DNA from: an uncultured Monoglobus sp.
Lineage (GTDB): Bacteria > Bacillota > Clostridia > Monoglobales > Monoglobaceae
DNA length: 64,000 nucleotides
NCBI GenBank assembly: GCA_947625055.1
Contig: CANQMT010000002.1
Coordinates: 51,714 to 115,713 of the forward strand
Reading direction: 5' to 3'
Part shown: positions 16,811 to 24,311 of the stretch, in pieces
Numbering within the stretch: the first letter of the stretch is position 1
Layout of the letters: each line of letters begins with the position of its first letter
Position numbers and translations under genes: made by a program
Notes under the pieces: generated by a model
Databases searched by the model: none
Told to the model about the DNA's origin: nothing
Seen by the model: the letters and a program-made list of their open reading frames with translations, nothing else

Positions 16811-17677
16811 TTAAAAAAACATACTTACCTGTGACGCGAACAGGAAAACCGCCGGCGCCACCATTACTATACTGTCGCATCTGTCAAGCATTCCCCCGTG
16901 GCCGGGGAACAGATTGCCAAAATCCTTGATCCCGAACTGCCGCTTGATAAGCGAGGCGGTCAGGTCCCCTATCTGCGCCATTACCGCCGAGATAAGTCCC
17001 AAAACGAATGCCGCTCCGTAGCTCATGTCCGCGTTGATCATGTCCGCGAAAAACAGATTGATAATAAGCGCGAACAGCAGAAATCCGAGGCCGCACACGA
17101 TAGTTCCGCCGACTGCGCCCTCGACGGTCTTTTTGGGGCTTATATCGGGACACAGCTTGTGCCTGCCGAAGATCCTGCCCGAAAAATACGCGCCGCTGTC
17201 GGTCATAAACGACCCCACGAACACCAGCCATACCAATATATTCCCAAACTCAAGCTGTCTGATGAACAGCACGTTGGACAGCAGAAACGGGATATAAATA
17301 AGACCCATGATCAGCATTGATATATCGGTTATCCTGATCTTTTTGCCGCTCATGAGCATCATAAGGAAAAGCACGAGCAAATACAAAAACGAGCAGATCA
17401 TTATCATCATCGGCTCAAGGAACGCGCAAAACGGCAGGAGCGCGGTACCGATGAAACCGACGACGCACAGCGGCGTCTGACGTCTTAAAAGCCCGACGGC
17501 TCCGTAGAACTCAAAAGTTCCGATGAGCGAGCACAAAACAGCCGCGGCCGCTATTACCCATACGGGCGCCAGCAAAATGAGAATAATAACCGGAATGCCG
17601 ACCGCCGCTGTCAGCACCCTCATTTTAAGCCCCGGTTTTGAACCGCTCTTTTTTCCCTCGTTTGACCTCTCATCCAT
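16811..17677 (-). CDS. cdsA: Phosphatidate cytidylyltransferase
   Basis: About 288 aa from the ATG at 17677; the longer frame reaching 17806 overlaps uppS and is rejected. The enzyme makes CDP-diacylglycerol from phosphatidate and CTP in the membrane, supplying all phospholipid synthesis. A hydrophilic N-terminus of about 20 residues is followed by some eight transmembrane helices. The family signature near the C-terminus is intact: SLIKRQFGIKDFGN, then LFPGHGGMLDRCDS. It starts 20 bp after the uppS stop, with only a weak GGGGGA SD. Confidence 0.94.
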   Translation of the reverse strand: MDERSNEGKKSGSKPGLKMRVLTAAVGIPVIILILLAPVWVIAAAAVLCSLIGTFEFYGAVGLLRRQTPLCVVGFIGTALLPFCAFLEPMMIMICSFLYLLVLFLMMLMSGKKIRITDISMLIMGLIYIPFLLSNVLFIRQLEFGNILVWLVFVGSFMTDSGAYFSGRIFGRHKLCPDISPKKTVEGAVGGTIVCGLGFLLFALIINLFFADMINADMSYGAAFVLGLISAVMAQIGDLTASLIKRQFGIKDFGNLFPGHGGMLDRCDSIVMVAPAVFLFASQVSMFF

Positions 17678-17696
17678 ACGTATGTCCCCCAATGCC

Positions 17697-18455
17697 TCAC
17701 ACGTTTCCGAACCGTCTGTCGCGGTTCTGATAGTCAATGATCGCCTGCTCCATATCCTTCTCTTTAAAATCCGGCCAGCAGATGTCGCTGTACCAGAATT
17801 CGGCATAGGCGGCCTGCCACAGCAGGAAATTTGACAGCCTCTGCTCGCCGCTGGGACGGATTATCAGATCCACCTCGGGCAGATCAGAGGTATACATAAG
17901 CCCGCCGATATATTTTTCGTCAATATCATCGGGCTCGATATCTCCCCTTTTGACGGCCTCCGCAGCGAGCCTCGCCGCGCGGGTGATCTCGCTTCGGCCG
18001 CCGTAATTCAGCGCGATATTAAGCACCATGCCGTCACCGACGGACGTGACCTCCTCGGCGTGGACAATGGCTTTTCTTATCTTTTCCGAAAACGCCGACG
18101 TGTCACCGCTTATCTTCAGCTTCATGTTGCGGTTCTTAAACTTCTCCTCAACGGTCAGCAGATAATTATAGAGCAGTTCCATAAGCGAGTCCACCTCAGC
18201 CTGCGGACGGCTCCAGTTCTCGGTGGAAAAGGCGTAAACCGTCAGCGCCTTGACTCCTATTGAATTCAAGTAGTCGCACATGGACTCAAGATTATCGGCG
18301 CCCGCCTTGTGCCCCACGCTTCGGGGCAGCCCCCGACGCCTGGCCCAGCGGCCGTTGCCGTCCATTATAACTCCTATATGAGCCGGAACGCGGCTTAAAT
18401 CGATCTTCCCCCGCTCCGGCTCTTTACGCTTTTTTCCGAAAAACACAGCGCGCAC
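17697..18455 (-). CDS. uppS: Undecaprenyl diphosphate synthase (cis-prenyltransferase)
   Basis: 252 aa. Condenses isopentenyl diphosphate onto farnesyl diphosphate to make the C55 lipid carrier for wall synthesis, using product of the MEP pathway that includes the nearby dxr. The catalytic Asp sits in HIGVIMDGNGRWA, followed by GHKAGA. The conserved C-terminal block reads RPSGEQRLSNFLLWQ; Pro replaces the more common Thr at the second position. YAEFWYSDICWPDF follows. The gene starts 2 bp after the frr stop, so it is in the same operon. Confidence 0.95.
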   Translation of the reverse strand: MRAVFFGKKRKEPERGKIDLSRVPAHIGVIMDGNGRWARRRGLPRSVGHKAGADNLESMCDYLNSIGVKALTVYAFSTENWSRPQAEVDSLMELLYNYLLTVEEKFKNRNMKLKISGDTSAFSEKIRKAIVHAEEVTSVGDGMVLNIALNYGGRSEITRAARLAAEAVKRGDIEPDDIDEKYIGGLMYTSDLPEVDLIIRPSGEQRLSNFLLWQAAYAEFWYSDICWPDFKEKDMEQAIIDYQNRDRRFGNV

Positions 18456-18457
18456 TC

Positions 18458-19000
18458 CTATACCTCAGCGATCTCGGTCTCTTTCTCTTTGACGATCTCA
18501 TCGACCTTCTTGATGAATTTGTTGGTCAGCTTCTGGATATCGTCCTCAAGATCCGCCAGGCCGTCTTCCGTGACCTCGCCGGCCTTCTTCTGCTTCTTAA
18601 AGCGCTCGATCGCTTCGCGCCGCACGCCGCGCACGGCCACCTTGGCTTCCTCGCCGCGCTTTGAGACCTGCTTGACCAGCTCTTTTCTGCGCTCGCCGTC
18701 AAGAGGCGGGAACACAAGGCGGATGACCTTGCCGTCATTGTTGGGGTTGATCCCGATGTCCGACGCCTGTATCGCGCGTTCGATCGGCTTGAGCAGCGTC
18801 ACGTCCCACGGCTGAATGATTATCATTCTCGCCTCGGGCACCGAAACGGTTCCCACCTGCGCCAGCGGCGTGGGGGCGCCGTAATACTCAACCGTTACCT
18901 TATCAAGGATCGCGGGGTTGGCTCTGCCCGCGCGGATGCGGGACAGATCTCTCTCCAAAGCCTCGATGGCTTTTCCCATTCTTCTTTCAGATTCCTGCAT
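18458..19000 (-). CDS. frr: Ribosome recycling factor
   Basis: 180 aa. Splits post-termination ribosomes together with EF-G. The N-terminal helix carries RDLSRIRAGRANPAILD, followed by VTVEYYGAPTPLAQV and the C-terminal helical arm. A few residues shorter at the N-terminus than many homologues, but the ATG at 19000 has a proper AAAGGAAG SD and no in-frame start precedes it. It sits 59 bp after pyrH, the usual arrangement. Confidence 0.96.
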   Translation of the reverse strand: MQESERRMGKAIEALERDLSRIRAGRANPAILDKVTVEYYGAPTPLAQVGTVSVPEARMIIIQPWDVTLLKPIERAIQASDIGINPNNDGKVIRLVFPPLDGERRKELVKQVSKRGEEAKVAVRGVRREAIERFKKQKKAGEVTEDGLADLEDDIQKLTNKFIKKVDEIVKEKETEIAEV

Positions 19001-19059
19001 AACAATCTTCCTTTCTTAGGCGTGTTCCGCCGTTTTATTATACACTTGTTTAAACTTTA

Positions 19060-19764
19060 TTACGATACGATCGTGCCGATATTTTCTCCGCACAAAACCT
19101 TTACTATATTTTCGGGCTTATCAAGACCGAACACCAAAAGCGGAATGTTGTTGTCCATGCACAGCGTTGCCGCCGTGGGGTCCATAACTCCGAGCCCCTT
19201 GTTGAGCACGTCCATAAACGAGAGGCGGTCGAATTTCTTGGCGTTCGGGTTAACGTTCGGATCGCTGTCGTAAACACCGTCTATCTTCTTGGCCAGAAGA
19301 ATGACCTCGGCGCCGATCTCGGCCGCTCTGAGCGCGGCCGCCGTGTCGGTCGAGAAAAACGGGTTTCCGGTTCCGCATCCGAAGATCACGACTCTGCCCC
19401 TTGAAAGGTGCGCGCCCGCCCTGAGCCTGATATAGGGCTCGGCGATCTGCCGCATCTCAATGGCGGTCTGGACCCTCGCCTCAACGCCTAAGCGTTCAAG
19501 AGCGTCAAGCATTGCGAGACAATTGATGACCGTGGCGAGCATTCCCATATGGTCGGCCCTTGAACGGTCCATGCCCTCGCCGTCGCGGCCCCTCCAGAAA
19601 TTTCCGCCGCCTATCACTATTCCTATCTCGCACCCAAGGTCATAACAGCTTTTTATCTGCTTCGCTATGGAGTCAATGGTTTCGTGATCGAGGCCGAACC
19701 CGGTGTGTCCCGACATGGCCTCGCCGCTTATCTTGATCATTATTCTCTTATACTTCGGTGTCAT
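19060..19764 (-). CDS. pyrH: Uridylate kinase
   Basis: 234 aa, amino-acid-kinase fold. Phosphorylates UMP to UDP with ATP; bacterial enzymes are hexameric and allosterically controlled by UTP and GTP. Conserved blocks: [32 protein letters not shown], and [22 protein letters not shown]. First gene of the pyrH-frr-uppS-cdsA-dxr-rseP cluster. The usual upstream partners rpsB and tsf are not here; instead two small membrane-protein genes precede it. Confidence 0.96.
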   Translation of the reverse strand: MTPKYKRIMIKISGEAMSGHTGFGLDHETIDSIAKQIKSCYDLGCEIGIVIGGGNFWRGRDGEGMDRSRADHMGMLATVINCLAMLDALERLGVEARVQTAIEMRQIAEPYIRLRAGAHLSRGRVVIFGCGTGNPFFSTDTAAALRAAEIGAEVILLAKKIDGVYDSDPNVNPNAKKFDRLSFMDVLNKGLGVMDPTAATLCMDNNIPLLVFGLDKPENIVKVLCGENIGTIVS

Positions 19765-19811
19765 TGTTTATCCCCCTTCAAAAATATTATTCGGATAAAT
19801 TTTACGGGATG

Positions 19812-20240
19812 TTATTCATCCATATTCATTTCGTCGTCCCTGCTTCTTGAGGTCGATGCGCGGGTCTCGATCTCGCCGTTGTCCCGCGTCGAACTTGTTC
19901 GCAAATCCGCATCCTCGTCATCGTCTTCCCCGTCATTTCCGGATACCGACGACGATGAGCTCCTCGCCCCGTTCTGTCTCTTGTATGTGTCAAGCTCTGA
20001 CTCGACGACATCGAGCTGATCCTGAAGGAGCTGCGCGTCATTTTTAAGTTTTGTGTTTTCCTCGGTAAGGGTCCTTACCTGGGCGTCCCGCTCGGCGATG
20101 GGATTCACGATAAGCGTGAAGGCCAGCACGAACGCCGCCAGAAACAGAGAAATGTTAAGCAGAATAATGCCGATAACCAGCAGCGGCCTGCTTCCCCGCT
20201 CCCGATTCTGGTTTTTGTCACCGTAATAGTTCTCTTTCAT
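19812..20240 (-). CDS. Single-pass membrane protein with coiled coil and disordered tail
   Basis: 142 aa from the ATG at 20240; SD AAAGGA is 7 nt upstream, while the ATG at 20246 nearly abuts it. Hydrophilic N-terminus (1-20), one transmembrane helix (about 21-48), a heptad-like coiled coil (about 50-88, VRTLTEENTKLKNDAQLLQ), then an acidic Ser/Arg/Asp-rich low-complexity tail. The topology resembles FtsB/DivIC-type septation or scaffold proteins, but the family motifs are not evident. It lies 47 bp upstream of pyrH on the same strand. Function unknown. Confidence 0.7.
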   Translation of the reverse strand: MKENYYGDKNQNRERGSRPLLVIGIILLNISLFLAAFVLAFTLIVNPIAERDAQVRTLTEENTKLKNDAQLLQDQLDVVESELDTYKRQNGARSSSSSVSGNDGEDDDEDADLRTSSTRDNGEIETRASTSRSRDDEMNMDE

Positions 20241-20309
20241 TGACATTTCCTTTCAGATACTTCGTAAAAAGCAATCATATAAATTTTTATTCACCGCCGA
20301 ATATCGCGC

Positions 20310-20819
20310 TTATCTCATAATGAAATCACCCAGCGCGCCGAGGTTCAGCACCCCCGTGACCAACAGGGTCATGATCGCGCCGCTCGTCATTATTCCCAGC
20401 AGCACCGCGGGAAGCGCGTATCTCGCGCGCATGTCGAGCAAGCCCGCGATCATCGAGCCTGTCCATGCGCCCGTCGTGGGAAACGGGATCGAGACGAACA
20501 CGTATATCGCCACCGCCGCCGCTCTCGCGCTCTTGCGGGAGATATCCCCCGCCTTGCGGTGCGTTCTGTTCTCAAGCCACACGGCAAATCTGCCCAGAAG
20601 CTTTGTGCGCTTGAGCCACTTTATCAAAGGGCGGAACGCTATCAGAATAAACGGAACGGGAAGAAAATTGGCTATGACCGATATGCCGTAAATGCTGAGT
20701 ATACCGACCAAAGTATGGTCGATCTGTGACAGGCCGTATATCATCGAGCCCCTTATTTCCGATATCGGCATTATCGCCAGCAGAAAAGTGGTTATGTACG
20801 TTGTCATTATCTCGCTCAT
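20310..20819 (-). CDS. Small multidrug-export-type membrane protein (COG2426)
   Basis: 169 aa, about four to five transmembrane segments. The N-terminal MPISEIRGSMIYGL block and the basic interior loop (KWLKRTKLLGRF) match the Sm_multidrug_ex family (PF06695). Despite the name, its transport substrate is not established. The ATG at 20819 has SD GGAGG at good distance and a promoter at 20870-20898, so this gene may head the transcript running into pyrH. Confidence 0.82.
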   Translation of the reverse strand: MSEIMTTYITTFLLAIMPISEIRGSMIYGLSQIDHTLVGILSIYGISVIANFLPVPFILIAFRPLIKWLKRTKLLGRFAVWLENRTHRKAGDISRKSARAAAVAIYVFVSIPFPTTGAWTGSMIAGLLDMRARYALPAVLLGIMTSGAIMTLLVTGVLNLGALGDFIMR

Positions 20820-20869
20820 TATTATCCTCCGCAGGCCCGCGCAAGGCGGGCTGTTATCTGTCGCATAAT

Positions 20870-20898
20870 ATTATATCATGAAACTGCCGCCATAGCAA
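20870..20898 (-). promoter_or_regulatory. Promoter upstream of the 20310 gene
   Basis: Minus strand: TTGCTA, 17-nt spacer, TATAAT. The predicted start near 20863 gives a leader with a CCCGC/GCGGG hairpin before the SD. Confidence 0.5.
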
Positions 20899-20945
20899 GA
20901 TGTTTATGTTAACATTTGGTTAAATTTCTTTTGTGCGGGGCCGCA

Positions 20946-22562
20946 TTAATCGCGGCGGCGGGGATAATTACGCGAGATCCTTCTGCGTCTTTCGGCGATT
21001 TTTATATTCTTTCTGATATTGACGATCATATACGCCGCGAAAATCACGAGCGCCGCCAAAAGCAGTATGATCAGCACTCGGATGATCGTTACGCTCCACA
21101 AAAAGCTGAAAAAGCGCATCAAAAATCCGAGAGGGTGCCGCTTAACGCCGTTGTCGGCGAACAATTTGCCGCTGCCCACGACCTCGCCGTTCAGCGTGAT
21201 GTTGACCGTTCCGACCTCGTCGCCCTGATTGACCGGCGCCACAAGGTATTCCGCCGTCACGGGCTCAAGGACCAGATCCTCCTCGTTCGCGTCGATCGGG
21301 ATAGTCACCTTAATATCGCTGTCGGTCGACAGGGTCGTGTGGTCGGTGCCCGATCCGAAGCGGACCCTTATCTCGCTGACCATATCGCCGCGCGAGACCG
21401 CGGTGACGGTCTTGTAGTTGTCAATAGCGTATTTGAGCATATTTCTCGAATCAAAATGGCGGTCGTCCTCGTCGGCTCCGTTCATTAAAACGCCGATGAC
21501 CTCAAGGTCTCCCTTCTGCGCGGACGATACCATACAATAGCCCGCCTGCGAGGTGTGCCCCGTTTTTATGCCGGTTGCATACTCGTAGTAATAGTTCGGG
21601 TACCGCAGCGTGGACAAAAGTCCGTTGGTACTGATAAACGTCCTCTGGGTCGTCTTGTCGGTGGCAGGGATCACGATGCGCGCCGTATTCGCCAGGTCGC
21701 GGAACATGCTGTTCTTCACGGCCTCCCGGGCGAGCTTCGCCATATCGGCTGCGGTCGTGTAATGATTATCGTCGTGCAGGCCGTGGACGTTCACAAAATT
21801 CGTTCCGGTCATTTCAAGCTCCGCCGCGCAGGCGTTCATTCTTTCCACAAAGGTCGGTATATCGCCGCAGACAATGATAGCCAAAGCCTGCGCCGCGTCG
21901 TTGCCCGACTGCACCATAAGCCCCTGCAAAAGCTGCTCTACCGTGATCGTCTCGCCTTCCTTGAGCAGCATGCTCGAGCCGTCCGCGGGCAGTCCTTCAA
22001 GCATTTCCGGCATAACAAGATACGCCGCGTGAAGGCTCACCTCCCCGCGCTCGATCGCCTCAAGCGTCAGCAGCGCGGTCATTATTTTCGTGGTGCTGGC
22101 GGGATACACGCGCTTGTCCTTATCCTTTTCAAACATTATCTCGCCGTTTGTAAGGTTCAGAAGCACGGCGCTCTCGTTCTCGCTTAAAATAGGCCTGCCG
22201 TCCGCGCCGACCCTCGGATCGGGCGTGGCGGTCGGCTCCGCCTCCGATTCTTCGCCGGATCTTTTTTCGGTCTTCGATCCGCCGTCCGACTCTTCATCGC
22301 CTATATCTTCATCGGCGTCTTCATCGTCATTATCGCCGCGGCGCGCCGACGGCTCGGGATCCTCAGACTCATCATCGGCGCCGCTGCTGCCGCGGATCGT
22401 GCCACGCTCGGGCTCGTCCGCTCTCGTCTCCGCCGCTCCGCTCCCGTTTTCGGGCGCGGCCGCGATGCGCACGGGCGCGATGCAAAGCGCCGCGCACAAT
22501 AACATCGCCGCCAGAATCGAAAATATTCTCTTAAAATCTATATGCTCACTGATGTGTTTCAC
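20946..22562 (-). CDS. dacA: D-alanyl-D-alanine carboxypeptidase (PBP5/DacA family)
   Basis: 538 aa from a GTG at 22562 with SD AAAGGAG; this start lies 17 bp inside tsaB. The enzyme trims the terminal D-Ala from peptidoglycan stem peptides on the outer membrane face. A signal peptide (about 1-37) is followed by a long acidic, Ser/Asp/Glu-rich segment (about 44-114) that is not part of the family core. The peptidase S11 triad is complete: SxxK at Ser156-Lys159 (ASTTK), SGN in VQSGNDAAQ, and KTG in GIKTGHTSQAGYC. A beta domain and a C-terminal transmembrane helix with a basic tail (RRRRISRNYPRRRD) follow; the last helix probably anchors the protein. Confidence 0.92.
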   Translation of the reverse strand: MKHISEHIDFKRIFSILAAMLLCAALCIAPVRIAAAPENGSGAAETRADEPERGTIRGSSGADDESEDPEPSARRGDNDDEDADEDIGDEESDGGSKTEKRSGEESEAEPTATPDPRVGADGRPILSENESAVLLNLTNGEIMFEKDKDKRVYPASTTKIMTALLTLEAIERGEVSLHAAYLVMPEMLEGLPADGSSMLLKEGETITVEQLLQGLMVQSGNDAAQALAIIVCGDIPTFVERMNACAAELEMTGTNFVNVHGLHDDNHYTTAADMAKLAREAVKNSMFRDLANTARIVIPATDKTTQRTFISTNGLLSTLRYPNYYYEYATGIKTGHTSQAGYCMVSSAQKGDLEVIGVLMNGADEDDRHFDSRNMLKYAIDNYKTVTAVSRGDMVSEIRVRFGSGTDHTTLSTDSDIKVTIPIDANEEDLVLEPVTAEYLVAPVNQGDEVGTVNITLNGEVVGSGKLFADNGVKRHPLGFLMRFFSFLWSVTIIRVLIILLLAALVIFAAYMIVNIRKNIKIAERRRRISRNYPRRRD

Positions 22563-23253
22563 TGTTAAGCTTCTCCTTTCTCTCGCGCTCCGCCTGAGAC
22601 AGCCGGATATAATTGGGCACAAGCTCCGAATAGCTGACGGTTTCGCCCTTTTCAAACATTTCGGCGGCCAGACGCGCCACAGACGCGGCGGAATTCAGCC
22701 GAACGTTTTCCGGCGCGAACGCGGCTCCGCCGCCCATCCGCGCCTCTATTTCGCCGCGGTGGACCGCGACGCCGTCGCCGAGGAACAGAGCGCGCTTTCC
22801 GTCAAGCCCGCTCAGAAGATCTCTCAAAGCGATCGCGCGATCGGGCGTGAGCCGCGTCAGGCTGCCGTCTCCCGAAAACACCGCGTTATAGACCTGTCCT
22901 CTTCTCGCGTCCATGATCGGGCATATCACGCCGTCAAAAAAACGCGCGTTATTCGCGAGGCCGAGCAGGGTCGAAACAGCCGCGCACGGCTTTCCCGCTC
23001 CGCGGGCAAGCGCCTTTATCGTCGCAGCGCCTATTCTGACGCCCGTGAACGAGCCCGGCCCCGCCGCGGCTGCGAAGCAGTCGATATCCTTCGGGCCAAG
23101 ACCCAGATCATCGAGCAGAGCCGCGATCATCGGCATTATCTTCTGCGAATGGGTCCTTCCGTTGTTCAGCGTGTACTCTCCGATTATCTTAGCGCCGTCA
23201 TACACCGCCGCCGAGGCGGGCATACAGCATGTGTCGATCCCCAAAATCAGCAT
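22546..23253 (-). CDS. tsaB: tRNA t6A synthesis protein TsaB
   Basis: 235 aa. TsaB is the non-catalytic ASKHA-fold partner of TsaD in making N6-threonylcarbamoyladenosine at A37 of ANN-decoding tRNAs. The N-terminal GIDTCCMPASAAVYD and the AAGPGSFTGVRIG phosphate-binding block are typical. Its start overlaps the end of tsaE by 7 bp and its end overlaps dacA. TsaD and TsaC are not in the window. Confidence 0.94.
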   Translation of the reverse strand: MLILGIDTCCMPASAAVYDGAKIIGEYTLNNGRTHSQKIMPMIAALLDDLGLGPKDIDCFAAAAGPGSFTGVRIGAATIKALARGAGKPCAAVSTLLGLANNARFFDGVICPIMDARRGQVYNAVFSGDGSLTRLTPDRAIALRDLLSGLDGKRALFLGDGVAVHRGEIEARMGGGAAFAPENVRLNSAASVARLAAEMFEKGETVSYSELVPNYIRLSQAERERKEKLNSETHQ

Positions 23254-23663
23254 ATTCTTATCTCCCTGAAGTTTTCGCCCCGCGCCGGATCTTTTTTTAT
23301 CTCCACTCTGAGCGCGTCATCGGGCAGGATGTCCTTAATATTATCCGCCCACTCTATGACGCAGATCCCGCCGCCGAACAGATATTCGTCCATCCATTCA
23401 CGCGTGTCCTCATCGGGGCTTTCTATTCTGTATACGTCAAAATGGTAAACCGGCGGCTCGCCGTCATAGTGATTGACCAAAGTATATGTCGGGCTGGTGA
23501 CTGCGCCGCTTCCGAAGCGGGCCGCGATTCCCCTGACAAACGCGGTTTTGCCCGCGCCGAGGCCGCCGACAAGCGCCACGACCGAACCGGGGCCCAGCCG
23601 CTCCGCGAATCCGTCCGCGATCTCCGCGGTCTCCGCGGGAGACATTGACTCATATATTTCCAT
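23247..23663 (-). CDS. tsaE: tRNA t6A synthesis ATPase TsaE
   Basis: 138 aa from the ATG at 23663 (MEIYESMSPA), using the GAGGT that lies inside the longer frame to 23693. P-loop ATPase that turns over the TsaB-TsaD complex. Walker A GGLGAGKTAFVRG, SPTYTLVNHYDG and a VIEWADN block are visible. First gene of tsaE-tsaB-dacA, with the promoter at 23699-23727. Confidence 0.94.
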   Translation of the reverse strand: MEIYESMSPAETAEIADGFAERLGPGSVVALVGGLGAGKTAFVRGIAARFGSGAVTSPTYTLVNHYDGEPPVYHFDVYRIESPDEDTREWMDEYLFGGGICVIEWADNIKDILPDDALRVEIKKDPARGENFREIRIC

Positions 23664-23698
23664 AAAAAAATTTACCTCATATAAATATTTCATCTTAT

Positions 23699-23727
23699 AT
23701 TATATTTACAATATGTCATAAAGTCAA
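23699..23727 (-). promoter_or_regulatory. Promoter of tsaE-tsaB-dacA
   Basis: Minus strand: TTGACT, 17-nt spacer, TATAAT. It starts transcription about 30 nt before the tsaE ATG and is divergent from the comEB-type promoter. Confidence 0.6.
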
Positions 23728-23737
23728 TAATAAACTA

Positions 23738-23766
23738 TTGAATATTTTTAAAAAATCAATTATAAT
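23738..23766 (+). promoter_or_regulatory. Promoter of the dCMP deaminase-addA operon
   Basis: TTGAAT, 17-nt spacer, TATAAT. The predicted start near 23773 is about 37 nt before the ATG at 23810. Confidence 0.55.
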
Positions 23767-23809
23767 AGATTTATACAAATAAAATGCAGATCTTTAAGGA
23801 TGTGACAAT

Positions 23810-24298
23810 ATGCAAAGAGTTGACAAGGCAAATTACTATCTCGACATAGCCGAAACGGTCATCGAGCGCGGAACATGCCTGCGCCGAAACTTCGGTGCGA
23901 TCATTGTGCGCAACGATGAAATTATTTCAACCGGCTATTCGGGCGCGCCCCGGGGCCGCGCAAACTGCTCCGACCTGGGCTGGTGCATGAGGGACAAGCT
24001 GAGTATCCCGCGCGGCGAGAGATACGAGCTGTGCCGCAGCGTCCACGCGGAAGCCAACTGCATAATCAGCGCCGCGAGACGCGACATGATCGGCGGCACG
24101 CTTTATCTGGTCGGCAGAGATGCCAAGACCGGCGAGCTGGTTGAAAACGCCAACTGCTGCGCCATGTGCAAGCGGCTTGTGATAAACTCGGGGATCGAAA
24201 AAGTGATCGTGCGCCGCACCGACACCGAATATGAGGTCATTCCGGTCGAAAACTGGATCGAAAACGACGAGACCTTAGACGGCGCTGTGGGATATTGA
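23810..24298 (+). CDS. Deoxycytidylate deaminase (ComEB type)
   Basis: 162 aa. Zinc enzyme that deaminates dCMP to dUMP for thymidylate synthesis. The zinc and catalytic site is intact: SVHAEANCI (His ligand and catalytic Glu) and NCCAMCKRL (two Cys ligands). A Cys/His-containing insertion (CSDLGWCMRDKL) between strands is typical of dCMP rather than cytidine deaminases. In Bacillus the homologue is comEB, but no other competence gene is nearby, so a competence role is not implied. Followed 13 bp later by addA, likely cotranscribed. Confidence 0.9.
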   Translation: MQRVDKANYYLDIAETVIERGTCLRRNFGAIIVRNDEIISTGYSGAPRGRANCSDLGWCMRDKLSIPRGERYELCRSVHAEANCIISAARRDMIGGTLYLVGRDAKTGELVENANCCAMCKRLVINSGIEKVIVRRTDTEYEVIPVENWIENDETLDGAVGY

Positions 24299-24311
24299 TC
24301 GGAGGAGCGGC

